Shown here piece after piece: positions 32,322 to 40,103 of a stretch of 64,000 nucleotides of DNA. Position 1 is the first letter of the stretch. Each line of letters starts with the position of its first letter. The notes below the pieces were generated by a model. That model was not told the origin of the DNA, ran no database searches, and was given only the letters and a program-made list of their open reading frames with translations. The position numbers were made by a program, and so were the translations under genes. This DNA is from JANPPS01 sp965246925 (lineage in GTDB: Bacteria > Pseudomonadota > Alphaproteobacteria > Acetobacterales > Acetobacteraceae), in contig OZ251994.1 in NCBI GenBank assembly GCA_965246925.1, positions 3,968,001 to 4,032,000 on the forward strand. Reading direction: 5' to 3'.

Positions 32322-34829
32322 ATGTCGAGCAGACGTGAACGAGTGAGCGCCGTGCTGCCCTCGGTCCCGGACGCAGTGTCACCCATCCAATGCTACTTAG
32401 ACGAGCTTAACGGCTTGTCGGTTCGTGGCTGGGCATTCGACCCGACGATGCCAACGGTCACCCCGACTCTACATATCGTCGTCGATGGCCAGGAGGTCGC
32501 GTCCGCTCCGTGCGACGGAGACCGTCCGGACGTGCTATCGGCCGGCAAGGGTCCGCGCCGGGTCGGGTATGAGGCCACGCTCCCAATTCACGTCGGTGAC
32601 GGCACGCCGCATCAGCTAACTTTCCGCGACCAGCGCCGGCGCGAAGTGGTCATCACCCTGGACGGCGCGCCTTATCGCAGCCTGGAGTTCTCGGTCACGC
32701 TTCGCCCGCAGATCCAGGGCCATCTTGACGGCCTGCGGCATGGCGGGTTCGAGGGCTGGGTCATGCGGACCGAGATCGGCGAAACGGTGCCGCACGGCAA
32801 TTGTGTGATCCGCATCGCCTGCGACGGCGCGACCGTTGGACACGTGCGCGCCAACCAGCATCGCGGCGACGCCGCCCGGATGTTCAACGGCCCGTCCAGC
32901 TGCGGCTTCCGCTTCACCCCGCCCGTGCACCTGCGCAGCTCCTACCCACGCCGCTTCCAGTTCTTCGTCATGCCGGAGAACATCGAGATCGACGGCAGCC
33001 CTTGTGAGACCAGCCTCGTCGCAGACCAGATGGAGGCGCGGCTGCTGACGCTCATGGAGGCCGTGGACAACGCCCACCGGGACCTCACGCGCATCCGCCG
33101 CCAACTGCGAGAGCTGACGCCAAAGCCGCGGCACACGATCTCGGAATACGACCGATGGTTCCGGCTGTATGAGCCGGCCTTGCTGAAGCGCATGCAAGAC
33201 GAACCGCTCGTCTCCGGTCCGCTGGTAAGCGTCGTTTGCCCGGTGTTCAAGCCTCAGCTGGAGGAGTTCAGGGCGGCGGTGGATTCCGTCCTGTCGCAGA
33301 CCTATCGCGACATAGAGCTCATTCTGGTCGATGATTGCAGCCGCGTGCCGGAACTGTCGGCCTTCATGGAAGGATTGGCGGCGCGGGATCCCCGGGTTCG
33401 CCTGCTGGCGCATAAGCGCAACCGGGGTATCAGCGCCGCCACCAACACGGCATTGGCGGCCGCCAAGGGCGAATGGGTCGCGTTCTTCGACCATGACGAC
33501 CTCCTGGTCGCTGCCGCGGTCGAGTGCATGGTGAGGGCCGCCCAGTCCAGCGGCGCGGACATGCTGTATTCGGATGAAGACAAAGTCGATCCGTCCGGAC
33601 ACTTCGTTATGCCGGCCCTGAAGCCAGACTGGAACCATCGGCTGATGCTGGGCGTGAACTACGTCTGCCACTTGCTATTCGTGCGCCGTTCTGTGCTGGA
33701 GGCCGTGGGTCCGTTGTCCAGCACCTATGACGGCGCGCAGGACCACGAGCTGATCCTACGCCTGTCCGAGCATGTGCCTGCCGACAAGATCCACCACGTG
33801 CCGGAGATCCTGTATCACTGGCGCATCACCGCCGGGTCCACGGCACAGTCGATGTCCAACAAGGAGTATGCGACCGCCGCCGGAATAAAAGCCGTCACCG
33901 ATCACCTTATCCGGCTCGGCCGCCCCGCCGACGTCAGCAGCCTGGAGGGTCGCACCCTCTACTGCGTACGCTGGCCGGTGACGGACGAGCCGAAGGTCAC
34001 GATCATCATCCCCTACAAGGACCAGATCGAAACGACCGAGCGCTGCCTACAATCCGTGCTGAGCCTCACGGCCTACAAGAACTACGACGTCATCATGGTG
34101 GATAACTGGTCCACCTCGTCCGAGGCCGACGCGTTCCGCCGCGGTCTCGCCCGGAACCGGCGCGTGCGCGTGCTGCGAATCGAAGAGGAGTTCAACTACT
34201 CCCGCCTCAACAACCTTGCCGCCGCCCAGAGCGACGCCGCGTTCTTCATGTTCATGAACAACGATCTGTTCGTGCAAGATGCTCATTGGCTGCACGCTGT
34301 CGTGCGCGAAGCCGTAGCCGACCCGGCGGTCGGTGCCGTCGGCGGCAAGTTCGTCTATCCCGACGGTAGCGTGCAGCACGGCGGGACTGTGCTCGGCATT
34401 GGCGGCATCGCCGGGCACGTGCATGTCGGCCTGCAATCCGAAGATTACGGCTATGCTGGCCGTATGCTGTTTGCTCAGGAAATGTCGGCCGTCACTGCTG
34501 CTGGCATGCTGGTGCTGGCCGAGGCGTTCCGGCAAGTCGGCGGCTTCGATGAGGTGAACCTCAAAGTCGCCTTCAACGACGTCGATCTATGCCTGAAGCT
34601 CGGCGCGGCCGGCTACAAGATCATTTGGACACCGGAGTTCAGGGCCGAACACCATGAGTCGCTCAGCCGCGGCGATGACGAGCGACCCATGCAAGAAGCG
34701 CGTTTCTTCGATGAGACCGAGACGGTCAAGCAGCGCTGGGGTGAAGCGCTCGAGCGGGACCGCTTCTATCACCCCAGGTTCACGCTCGACCGCCAGCCCT
34801 TCTTCGACTTGGCTGCGCCGGATCAGTAG
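32322..34829 (+). CDS. Large glycosyltransferase with two GT2 domains
   Basis: The 835-residue protein has an N-terminal beta-rich part (about 20-240, with a repeated VRGWAFDP and FEGWVMR motif resembling a sugar-binding module), then two GT-A domains. Domain 1 (about 305-520): VVCPVFKPQLEEF, LILVDDCS, FFDHDDLL, YSDEDKVD. Domain 2 (about 560-800): VTIIIPYKDQIETTERC, VMVDNWST-like text and FMNNDLFV. Both have a DXD-type motif. This layout is typical of enzymes building O-antigen, capsule or glycoprotein sugar chains. No membrane helices are seen. It is divergent from the methyltransferase gene and overlaps the convergent lipoprotein gene by 7 bases. Confidence 0.85.
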   Translation: MSSRRERVSAVLPSVPDAVSPIQCYLDELNGLSVRGWAFDPTMPTVTPTLHIVVDGQEVASAPCDGDRPDVLSAGKGPRRVGYEATLPIHVGDGTPHQLTFRDQRRREVVITLDGAPYRSLEFSVTLRPQIQGHLDGLRHGGFEGWVMRTEIGETVPHGNCVIRIACDGATVGHVRANQHRGDAARMFNGPSSCGFRFTPPVHLRSSYPRRFQFFVMPENIEIDGSPCETSLVADQMEARLLTLMEAVDNAHRDLTRIRRQLRELTPKPRHTISEYDRWFRLYEPALLKRMQDEPLVSGPLVSVVCPVFKPQLEEFRAAVDSVLSQTYRDIELILVDDCSRVPELSAFMEGLAARDPRVRLLAHKRNRGISAATNTALAAAKGEWVAFFDHDDLLVAAAVECMVRAAQSSGADMLYSDEDKVDPSGHFVMPALKPDWNHRLMLGVNYVCHLLFVRRSVLEAVGPLSSTYDGAQDHELILRLSEHVPADKIHHVPEILYHWRITAGSTAQSMSNKEYATAAGIKAVTDHLIRLGRPADVSSLEGRTLYCVRWPVTDEPKVTIIIPYKDQIETTERCLQSVLSLTAYKNYDVIMVDNWSTSSEADAFRRGLARNRRVRVLRIEEEFNYSRLNNLAAAQSDAAFFMFMNNDLFVQDAHWLHAVVREAVADPAVGAVGGKFVYPDGSVQHGGTVLGIGGIAGHVHVGLQSEDYGYAGRMLFAQEMSAVTAAGMLVLAEAFRQVGGFDEVNLKVAFNDVDLCLKLGAAGYKIIWTPEFRAEHHESLSRGDDERPMQEARFFDETETVKQRWGEALERDRFYHPRFTLDRQPFFDLAAPDQ

Positions 34830-35041
34830 GCCGAGCCCTGGCTGTTGTTGGACCGGCGAACCGTGGCCGCGCCATTGCCGACCGATACGTCCGGCGTGTT
34901 GCCCAGCGCACGCTGTCCGCCGCCGTTGTTCGACGTGACGCCGCTGTCCAGCCGCGGGGAGACGACCGGGTCCCCGCCCATCCGCTCGCTGCTGCAGGCG
35001 GCGACGGTCAAGCAAGCCAGTATGACGGAAGCTTTACGCAT
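34823..35041 (-). CDS. Small putative lipoprotein (72 residues)
   Basis: MRKASVILACLTVAACSSER is a lipoprotein signal with lipobox VAAC. The mature part is Gly/Asn/Ser-rich, disordered, and ends in Tyr. No family was recognised. The Shine-Dalgarno AGGGGGA lies in the 3' arm of a hairpin (35048-35065), suggesting translational control. The gene follows the transglutaminase gene on the same strand, 49 bases downstream. Confidence 0.7.
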   Translation of the reverse strand: MRKASVILACLTVAACSSERMGGDPVVSPRLDSGVTSNNGGGQRALGNTPDVSVGNGAATVRRSNNSQGSAY

Positions 35042-35047
35042 TTGAGT

Positions 35048-35065
35048 CCCCCTCGTTAACGGGGG
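35048..35065 (-). promoter_or_regulatory. Hairpin enclosing the ribosome-binding site of the small lipoprotein gene
   Basis: On the minus strand CCCCC and GGGGG pair around GTTAACGA, six bases before the ATG of the lipoprotein gene. The G-tract is also the only Shine-Dalgarno for it. The hairpin may also act as a terminator remnant for the upstream transglutaminase gene. Confidence 0.4.
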
Positions 35066-35090
35066 CAGAACGCGGCAAGCTGCGCTTGGT

Positions 35091-38000
35091 TCAGGCCATG
35101 ACGGCGCGCAAATCCAGGGTGCGTGGATGCTCCTGCGCCGCCGCCCCGTGCGGCTCCTGCATCGGGCCCGGCGTGTGGCCGATCGGCTCGAACCGCGCCC
35201 GGCGCCGCGCTTCGGCCTCGTTGGCGTTCACCGGGAATGTCGCGTAGCTGTGCCCGCCCGGATGCGCTACGTGATGGGTCATTCCGCCCAGCGCCCGGCC
35301 CGTCCAGCGGTCGTACACGTCAAACACCAGCGGTGTCTGCGCGGCCAGGGTCGGGTGCAGGGATTGCGGCGGGTCCCAAGCCTTGAACCGGACGCCCGCC
35401 ACAAACTCGCCCTCCGTTCCTGTATGGCTCAGCGGCACCGCGACGCCGTTCACTGCCAGCACGAACCGCTCCGTCTCCCAGCCTGTCACGCGCACCTGCA
35501 GCCGCTCGACCGAGCTATCGACGTAGCGCACGGTTCCACCTACGCCCGCCGTCTCACCGAGCGCGTGCCAAGGCTCGAGCGCATGCCGCAATTCCACGCT
35601 CACACCATGCACGTTGATGGCGCCGATGCGCGGGAAGCGGAACTCCATGTGCGGCACGAACCAGGCCGGGTCAAACTTGACGCCATGGGTGCCGAGTTCC
35701 TCCAGCGCGTCCAGCAGATCTTCCCACACGTAGTGCGGCAGCATGAATTGGTCATGGATGCGCGTACCCCAGCGCACCAGCCGGCGCTCATACGGCGTGG
35801 TCCAGAACGCGGCGACGGCGGCGCGCATCAGCAGCGTCTGCGCCAGCGCCATTTCCGGATGCGGCGGCATCTCGAACGCGCGGAACTCCACCAGGCCTAG
35901 CCGTCCGGACGGGCTGTCCGGTGAATACAGCTTGTCGATGCAGAACTCCGTCCGGTGCGTGTTGCCGGTCATGTCGGTCAGGATGTTGCGCAACATGCGG
36001 TCCACCAGCCAAGGCGCCGTCTCTTCACCCGGCGCGATCCGGCCGAACGCGATTTCCAGCTCACGCAACGCGTCCTGCCGCGCCTCATCGATGCGCGGAT
36101 GCTGCGACATCGGGCCGATGAACAGGCCGCTGAACAGATACGACAGGCTCGGGTGATTGTGCCAGAACCCCAGCAGCGATTTCAGCAAGTCCGGGCGGCG
36201 CAGGAAGGGGCTATCCTCGGGCGTAATGGCGCCCATCACCACGTGGTTGCCGCCGCCGGTACCGACATGGCGCCCGTCCAGCATGAACTTCTCGGCCGTC
36301 AATCCAACCCGGCGCGCCTCTGCATAAAGATGGGTCGTGCGGTCCACCATCTCGGCCCAGGACGTGGCCGGATGGATGTTGACCTCGATCACGCCGGGGT
36401 CAGGGGTGACCGAGAAGCCCAGCACCCGGCTATCTCCCGGCGCCTTGTATCCTTCCAGCACCACGGGACGCCGGTGCTGGGCGGCGGTCGCCTCGATGGC
36501 TGATATGAGCGACAGCCAATCCTCCGCCCGGTCGAGCGGGGGCACGTAGATAAACAGCAGGCCGCCCCGGGCCTGGACCGTGAGGGCGGTGCGGATGCCC
36601 CGCCCTACGGTGCCCGGCACTGGATCTAAAGCCGGCAGCGGCGTCCCCATTTCGAACGGGTCCAGCTCCGGGTCCGGCTCGAGCTCCTTAGGATCGACCC
36701 ACGGCAGGCTGGCCAGCGGCAGGCGGACGCCGGCGGAGCTGTCGCCGGGCACGAGGAAGATCTTGCCCTCGCGCATCTGCCAGATTTCGGTTTGCCAATG
36801 CCGCGGCGTTCCGCCCCCACGTCCTGAACGGCGGCGGAGTGGCAGCACGCTGGCGACGGCGGCGTCTAGGCCCTGGCTGAACACCCGAATGATGCGCGCC
36901 CGCTCCTGCGGGTCACGGGACTGCGCCGCCTCCGCCACGACGTTGGCCGGCATGCGGCCTTCGCGCATGAGCCAGTACGGCTGATCCTCATACGCCTGCA
37001 GCACGGCCGCCGGGCTCACTTGCAACTGCGCGGCCAGGGCCAGGGTGAACGCTTGCGCCGTCTCCTGCGTCGCGTCACCCTGATCGGTATCGGGGTCTGC
37101 CAATAGCGCCCTCTGCTGCCATACGGGGGTGCCGTCCGGACGCCAGGAGGCGTTCAGCGCCCAGCGCGGCGTCTGCTCACCGGGGTAATGCTTGCCCGCG
37201 CCATACTGCACCACCGCGCCCGGCGCCCAGCTCTCCAAGAGCCGGTGCAGCAGCTTCCCCGCCTCCCGCCGCTTGGTGGGGCCTAGCGCATCGACCGTCC
37301 ACTCCGCACCTTCGGGATCGGCGGCGGACACGAAAGTCGGCTCTCCGCCCATGGTAAGGCGAAGGTCGCTTGCGTGCAGCACCTTGTCGACTGCGGCGCC
37401 AGCGTCCTGGATCGCCTGCCACTGCTGGGGCGTGTAGGGCTTGGTCACGCGGGGCGCTTCGTTCACGCGGGTGACCGACATTTCAAAGCCGAATTCGGTC
37501 TCCGCCGGTTCCACCAGGCCGGAAATGGCGGCGGCCGATTGCGGCTCGGGACTGGCGGCCAGCGGGATATGTCCCTCCCCCGCCATCAGGCCGGATGTCG
37601 CGTCCAGGCCGACCCAGCCGGCGCCGGGCAGGTACGCCTCCGCCCAGGCGTGCAGGTCCGTAAAATCGGTCGTCGGACCCTCAGGCCCTTCGAGCGGCCT
37701 CACATCGGGAGCCAACTGGATTAAATAGCCGCTCACGAAACGGGCCGCATAGCCGAGCTGTCGGAGCGCGTGCACCAGCAGCCACGCGCTATCCCGGCAG
37801 GAGCCTTGCGCCTCGGCCAAGGTCTGCTCCGGCTCCCAAACGCCGGGTTCCAGGCGCACGATGTAGCCCACGCGCTGCATGACCCGGCGGTTCAGGTCCA
37901 CCAGCATGTCGATGGTGCGCCTTGGCTCCCGCGGCACTTCCGCCAGCAACCCCGCAAGCAGCGGGCCCGGCGGGGTCAGCTTGCGGTAGGGCGCCAGTTC

Positions 38001-38336
38001 CTCCTCCAGTAGCGGATCGTAGGCGAACGGCCAGCTCTCGGCCTCGGGCTCCAGGAAGAACTGGAACGGGTTGATGACCGCCATGTCGGCGATCAGATCG
38101 ACCGTCACGTCGAAGTGCGTCACCCGCTCCGGAAACACCACCCGGGCCAGGAAATTGCCCTGGGGGTCCTGCTGCCAGTTGAGGAAATGGCCCTCGGGCT
38201 TGACCGTCAGCGAATAGGACAGGATCGGCGTTCGCGCGTGCGGCGCGGGGCGGAGGCGGATGGTCTGCGGCCCCAGCTGGACCGGGCGGTCGTACTTATA
38301 GGACGTGCGGTGCAGGAGCGCGGCTTGAATGCTCAT
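35091..38336 (-). CDS. Transglutaminase-like protein fused to DUF2126
   Basis: The 1081-residue protein starts MSIQAALLHRTSYKYDRPVQ, typical of the bacterial transglutaminase N-terminal domain. The transglutaminase core has Cys180 (AQGSCRDSAWLLV), His229 (DLHAWAEAYL) and Asp245 (GLDATSG), so the triad is complete. The remainder (about 300-1060) is a DUF2126 domain, with LTMGGEPTFVSAAD, GTGGGNHVVMG and NTHRTEFCIDKLYSPD. It has no signal peptide, so it is cytosolic. In many bacteria such proteins sit with alpha-E and circularly permuted ATP-grasp genes in a peptide-synthesis or proteolysis module; these partners are not seen here. The start at 38336 leaves 66 bases to the divergent IlvD/Edd gene. 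Confidence 0.88.
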   Translation of the reverse strand: MSIQAALLHRTSYKYDRPVQLGPQTIRLRPAPHARTPILSYSLTVKPEGHFLNWQQDPQGNFLARVVFPERVTHFDVTVDLIADMAVINPFQFFLEPEAESWPFAYDPLLEEELAPYRKLTPPGPLLAGLLAEVPREPRRTIDMLVDLNRRVMQRVGYIVRLEPGVWEPEQTLAEAQGSCRDSAWLLVHALRQLGYAARFVSGYLIQLAPDVRPLEGPEGPTTDFTDLHAWAEAYLPGAGWVGLDATSGLMAGEGHIPLAASPEPQSAAAISGLVEPAETEFGFEMSVTRVNEAPRVTKPYTPQQWQAIQDAGAAVDKVLHASDLRLTMGGEPTFVSAADPEGAEWTVDALGPTKRREAGKLLHRLLESWAPGAVVQYGAGKHYPGEQTPRWALNASWRPDGTPVWQQRALLADPDTDQGDATQETAQAFTLALAAQLQVSPAAVLQAYEDQPYWLMREGRMPANVVAEAAQSRDPQERARIIRVFSQGLDAAVASVLPLRRRSGRGGGTPRHWQTEIWQMREGKIFLVPGDSSAGVRLPLASLPWVDPKELEPDPELDPFEMGTPLPALDPVPGTVGRGIRTALTVQARGGLLFIYVPPLDRAEDWLSLISAIEATAAQHRRPVVLEGYKAPGDSRVLGFSVTPDPGVIEVNIHPATSWAEMVDRTTHLYAEARRVGLTAEKFMLDGRHVGTGGGNHVVMGAITPEDSPFLRRPDLLKSLLGFWHNHPSLSYLFSGLFIGPMSQHPRIDEARQDALRELEIAFGRIAPGEETAPWLVDRMLRNILTDMTGNTHRTEFCIDKLYSPDSPSGRLGLVEFRAFEMPPHPEMALAQTLLMRAAVAAFWTTPYERRLVRWGTRIHDQFMLPHYVWEDLLDALEELGTHGVKFDPAWFVPHMEFRFPRIGAINVHGVSVELRHALEPWHALGETAGVGGTVRYVDSSVERLQVRVTGWETERFVLAVNGVAVPLSHTGTEGEFVAGVRFKAWDPPQSLHPTLAAQTPLVFDVYDRWTGRALGGMTHHVAHPGGHSYATFPVNANEAEARRRARFEPIGHTPGPMQEPHGAAAQEHPRTLDLRAVMA

Positions 38337-38402
38337 GTCCCAAGCATTGCCGCAGTGCACATCCAGCGCAAGGGCGCTACCATCGCCACCGGGGAGAACG
38401 GC

Positions 38403-40103
38403 ATGACCACTGGGATGCGCAAGGGGCTTACGAGCTACGGGGATGACGGGTTCAGCCTGTTTTTGCGCCGGGCGTTCATCAAGGCAATGGGCTATTCGGA
38501 TGCGGCGCTGAACCGGCCCATCATCGGCATCGTGGAGACCGGCGGCGGCTACAACGCCTGCCACGGCACGATGCCGCAACTAGTCGAGGCGGTGAAGCGG
38601 GGCGTCATGCTGGCGGGCGGCATGCCGATGCCGTTCCCCACCATCAGCATCCACGAATCCTTCGCACACCCCACATCGATGTTCCTCCGCAATTTGGCCG
38701 CCATCGATACGGAGGAGATGATCCGCGCGCAGCCGATGGATGCCGTGGTGATGATCGGCGGCTGCGACAAGACGGTGCCGGCGCAACTGATGGCCGCCGC
38801 GAGCCTCGACATTCCCTGCATCCAGCTCGTGACCGGGCCGATGCTGGTGGGGCACTATAAAGGTGAGGTGCTGGGCGCCTGCACCGATTGCCGGCGGTTC
38901 TGGGCCCGGCACCGCGCGGGCGAGTATTCCGAGGCCGAGATGGACGTGATCAACGGACGCCTGGCGCCCACGGCCGGCACCTGCATGGTCATGGGGACCG
39001 CCAGCACCATGGCCTGCGTGGCGGAGGCGCTGGGGATGGCGCTGCCGGGTTCGGGCACCATTCCGGCGGTGAACGCCGACCGGCTGCGCGCCGCCGAGCA
39101 GGCCGGGCACGAGGCGGTGCAGGCCCTGACCGGCGGGCGCACCCCGGCCGACATCCTGACCCCAGCGGCGTTCCACAACGCGCAGGTCGTGCTGCAGGCG
39201 ATTGGTGGGAGCACCAACGGGCTGATCCATCTGACGGCCATCGCCGGACGCCGCGGCATCGTGTTCGACCTCGACGGGTTCGACCGCATCGGGCGCGAGG
39301 TACCGGTGCTGATCGATCTGAAGCCTACGGGCGATCATTACATGGAGCATTTCAATCAGGCGGGCGGCATGCCGCGGCTGCTGCGGGAGCTGCGCCCGTG
39401 GCTCGACCTTTCGGCCCGGACCATGGCGGGGAACACCTTGGCGGACGTGATCGACGCGGCCGAGGACATGCCCGGCCAGACCGTCATCCGCACGGCCACC
39501 GACCCAGTCTATCCGGTGGGCGGAATGGCGGTGCTGCGCGGCAACCTCGCCCCGCGGGGCGCGCTGATCAAGCACGGCGCTGCCACGCCTGCCCTGCTGC
39601 AGCATACCGGGCGCGCCGTCGTGTTCGACGGTACTGCCGACATGGCGGCGCGGATCGACGATGACGCGCTGGACGTGTCGGCCGGCGACGTGCTGGTCCT
39701 GCGCTACGCGGGGCCCGTGGGCGCGCCGGGTATGCCGGAGGCGGGTTACTTGCCGATCCCGCGCAAGCTCGCCCGCGCCGGGGTGAGGGATATGGTTCGC
39801 ATCAGCGACGCCCGCATGAGCGGCACCGCGTTCGGCACCATTGTCTTGCACATTACGCCGGAGGCGCAGGCTGGTGGTCCGCTAGCGCTGGTGCAGACCG
39901 GCGATCAGATCACGCTGGACCTGGCGGGACGGCGCATCGAGTTGCTGGTGGAGCTGCCCGAGCTGGAGCGGCGGCGGCTCGCCTGGACCGCGCCACCGCC
40001 GCCGCCCGGCGCCGGACGCGGCTACCTCAATCTGTTCCTAGGCCACGTGCTACAGGCTGATGAGGGGTGCGACTTCGGCTTCTTGCGTCCGGTGGGCGAG
40101 TAG
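38403..40103 (+). CDS. IlvD/Edd family dehydratase (sugar-acid dehydratase type)
   Basis: The 566-residue enzyme belongs to the Fe-S dehydratases that remove water from dihydroxy acids or sugar acids. The three cluster cysteines are in YNACHGT (Cys53), GGCDKT (Cys121) and AGTCMVMGTAST (Cys194), consistent with a [2Fe-2S] cluster. SDARMSGTAFGT is the substrate-binding block near residue 475. The GGGYNACH rather than the IlvD NMTPCN-type text suggests a sugar acid such as arabonate or xylonate instead of branched-chain synthesis. No sugar-pathway partner is next to it. Its 3' end overlaps the convergent GGDEF-EAL gene by 54 bases. Confidence 0.87.
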   Translation: MTTGMRKGLTSYGDDGFSLFLRRAFIKAMGYSDAALNRPIIGIVETGGGYNACHGTMPQLVEAVKRGVMLAGGMPMPFPTISIHESFAHPTSMFLRNLAAIDTEEMIRAQPMDAVVMIGGCDKTVPAQLMAAASLDIPCIQLVTGPMLVGHYKGEVLGACTDCRRFWARHRAGEYSEAEMDVINGRLAPTAGTCMVMGTASTMACVAEALGMALPGSGTIPAVNADRLRAAEQAGHEAVQALTGGRTPADILTPAAFHNAQVVLQAIGGSTNGLIHLTAIAGRRGIVFDLDGFDRIGREVPVLIDLKPTGDHYMEHFNQAGGMPRLLRELRPWLDLSARTMAGNTLADVIDAAEDMPGQTVIRTATDPVYPVGGMAVLRGNLAPRGALIKHGAATPALLQHTGRAVVFDGTADMAARIDDDALDVSAGDVLVLRYAGPVGAPGMPEAGYLPIPRKLARAGVRDMVRISDARMSGTAFGTIVLHITPEAQAGGPLALVQTGDQITLDLAGRRIELLVELPELERRRLAWTAPPPPPGAGRGYLNLFLGHVLQADEGCDFGFLRPVGE

